64,000 nt of DNA from an uncultured Aquimarina sp. (GTDB lineage Bacteria > Bacteroidota > Bacteroidia > Flavobacteriales > Flavobacteriaceae). The notes under the pieces are model-generated. The model saw only the letters and a list, made by a program, of their open reading frames with translations, was not told where the DNA came from and did not search any database. The stretch lies in contig CANMKX010000010.1 of assembly GCA_947498595.1 (NCBI GenBank), forward strand, positions 86,576 through 150,575, given 5' to 3'. The first letter of the stretch is position 1. Each line of letters begins with the position of its first letter. The translations under genes and the position numbers were made by a program. Of this stretch, positions 62,588 to 64,000 are shown one piece after another.

Positions 62588-63820
62588 ATGAACCACATTC
62601 TTATCATAGGTTATGTTTGGCCAGAGCCAAATTCTTCGGCAGCAGGTAGTAGAATGCTTCAATTAATTAAAACTTTTAGGGCTCAAGGTTGGAAAGTAAC
62701 TTTTGCTAGTCCCGCTATCGAAACACCACATATGGTCGATTTAGATGCATATCAAGTTACAAAGCAACATATAGAATTAAATAACGCTAGTTTCGATTCA
62801 TACATTAAAGAATTAAACCCAAACATCATTATATTTGATCGTTTCATGATGGAAGAGCAATTTGGTTGGAGAGTCACAAAACAACTCCCTAATGCTCTTA
62901 AAATACTTAATACAGAAGATCTTCATAGCTTAAGAAAAGTAAGGCATGAATCCTTAAAAAAAGGGATTACATATCAACATTCACTTTTACTAACAAGTGA
63001 AATTGCAAAAAGAGAAATAGCTAGCATCTATAGATGCGATATTAGTTTAATTATTTCTAGCTACGAAATAGCATTACTTCAGAGCATTTTCAACATTCCA
63101 TCTAAAATTTTATTTCACCTCCCTTTTTTACTGGATTCAATATCAAAAGAAAAAAAAGATTCTTGGAATGCATTTGAAGATCGAAATCATTTTATAACTA
63201 TAGGTAATTTTAGGCATGCACCTAATTGGGATGTTACATTGTACCTAAAAAAATCCATTTGGCCATTAATAAAAAAAGAATTACCTAAAGCTGAAATACA
63301 CATCTACGGCTCGTATCCTAGTGAAAAGGTAACACAATTAAATAGTTCTAAAGATCGTTTTTTTATAAAAGGGTGGGTTAACGATGCTATAGAAGTAATG
63401 AGTACTGCCAAAATATGCTTAGCTCCTTTACGTTTTGGAGCAGGCATTAAAGGTAAATTTACCGAATCTATGCTATGTGGCACCCCTAGCGTAACCACAA
63501 CTATTGGAGCAGAAGGAATGCATCAAGACCTACCTTGGAGCGGAGTTATAAGTGATACTCCTGAAGAAATTGCTCAAAATGCAATAAAACTATATAAGGA
63601 TAAAAACTTGTGGTATGAAGCTCAGAAAAATGGAATTGAAATCATTAATCGCTTATACAACAAACAGAAGCTTCAAAATACTTTTATCGATCATATTACT
63701 TCTTTACTATCAGATATCGAATCACATCGCACTCACAATTTTATAGGGAGCTTACTCCAACATCACAGTATGAGAAGCACAGAATTCATGTCTCGTTGGA
63801 TTGAAGAAAAGAATAAATAA
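62588..63820 (+). CDS. Glycosyltransferase, GT4-like
   Basis: The 410-residue soluble protein has a GT-B fold: N-terminal YVWPEPNSSAAGSRMLQLI, with the mid part NTEDLHSLRK, and the C-terminal FITIGNFRHAPNWD, IYGSYPSEKVTQL and GAGIKGKFTESMLCGTPSVTT, where the E in FTESM and the G-T-P-S-V match the nucleotide-sugar site of family 4. It transfers a sugar from an activated donor, substrate unknown. It begins 48 bp after a terminator and has no neighbours in the window that would hint at a polysaccharide cluster. Confidence 0.85.
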   Translation: MNHILIIGYVWPEPNSSAAGSRMLQLIKTFRAQGWKVTFASPAIETPHMVDLDAYQVTKQHIELNNASFDSYIKELNPNIIIFDRFMMEEQFGWRVTKQLPNALKILNTEDLHSLRKVRHESLKKGITYQHSLLLTSEIAKREIASIYRCDISLIISSYEIALLQSIFNIPSKILFHLPFLLDSISKEKKDSWNAFEDRNHFITIGNFRHAPNWDVTLYLKKSIWPLIKKELPKAEIHIYGSYPSEKVTQLNSSKDRFFIKGWVNDAIEVMSTAKICLAPLRFGAGIKGKFTESMLCGTPSVTTTIGAEGMHQDLPWSGVISDTPEEIAQNAIKLYKDKNLWYEAQKNGIEIINRLYNKQKLQNTFIDHITSLLSDIESHRTHNFIGSLLQHHSMRSTEFMSRWIEEKNK

Positions 63821-64000
63821 GTTACAATCAATATGTATTTAAAAAGTCCTAAATATAACATATAAGGGATCAAGAACAATTGTTGTGTGAGAATTGAAAT
63901 ATAAGTGTGATTTTTGTAAAAAAAGAGCACATTTTGGATTTATCATTAGAGGTTTTAAAATTTATATTACCAGAATTATTAACTACTCATTTTAATTTAA
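63821..64000. other. Right-edge stretch with no feature
   Basis: No open frame, hairpin or promoter box could be supported before the window ends. Confidence 0.5.

Overview
The window is a low-GC stretch of a Bacteroidota chromosome, most likely from a marine Flavobacteriaceae member close to Aquimarina (the genus is an inference). Support comes from type B gliding/T9SS C-terminal sorting domains, PorP/SprF proteins, DUF4199, DUF4494 and DUF1573 families, and housekeeping blocks in the order usual for flavobacteria (PASTA-rluD/ddl-coaD, birA/rsfS-ftsH-LUD-cdsA). Candidate promoters fit the Bacteroidota TTG-N18/19-TAnnTTTG pattern. I saw no rRNA, tRNA, CRISPR array, insertion sequence or phage gene.

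Layout. 1-3.6 kb: an unidentified gene open at the left edge, then a two-gene cassette (unknown 316-aa protein plus a lipoprotein) present twice in tandem; the first 824 bp of the two copies are almost identical and the rest is diverged. 3.8-9.5 kb: a membrane AraC regulator, a serine hydrolase with a repeat-rich upstream region, a membrane LuxR-type regulator, and a compact run DUF4199-DUF1801-HD alarmone-type hydrolase-YihY. 9.5-12.6 kb: a uracil-DNA-glycosylase-like gene, a lipocalin-like lipoprotein, an OmpA lipoprotein and a DUF4494 gene. 12.7-17.2 kb (minus): a three-gene O-acetylation operon of two SGNH proteins and an MBOAT acyltransferase. 17.2-21.5 kb: yaaA, rluD, a PASTA protein, ddl and coaD. 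21.6-28.3 kb: an unknown lipoprotein, a HAD phosphatase, a SulP transporter with a large inserted segment, an M14 peptidase and a Nudix protein. 28.3-37.8 kb: pyrE, an SRPBCC protein, birA, rsfS, ftsH, a LUD protein, cdsA, an acyl-CoA-binding protein, valS and a DUF1573 protein. 37.8-43.6 kb: an aspartic protease with PDZ, a PLP aminotransferase, murB, a small Cys-rich membrane protein, an ECF sigma factor and an Nramp relative that lacks its metal-binding motif.

43.8-55.1 kb is the most distinctive part: two consecutive modules, each an L-type-lectin T9SS cargo protein followed by its own PorP/SprF-like protein. The first cargo protein (2303 aa) has six repeated Ca-binding/Ig-like modules; four of them carry different 170-200-residue domains inserted at the same point, between two conserved cysteines. 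The second (718 aa) has two modules without inserts. 55.1-64 kb returns to housekeeping genes: lipA, gap, a TPR hybrid histidine kinase, lpxK, a Nif3 protein, a coiled-coil protein whose zinc ribbon has lost its cysteines, and a glycosyltransferase.

Best candidates for new biology are the insert-bearing giant lectin with its dedicated PorP partner, the tandem protein/lipoprotein cassettes, the altered Nramp next to an orphan ECF sigma factor, and the repeat structure between the AraC gene and the serine hydrolase. Functions rest on motifs read by eye; no database search was run.
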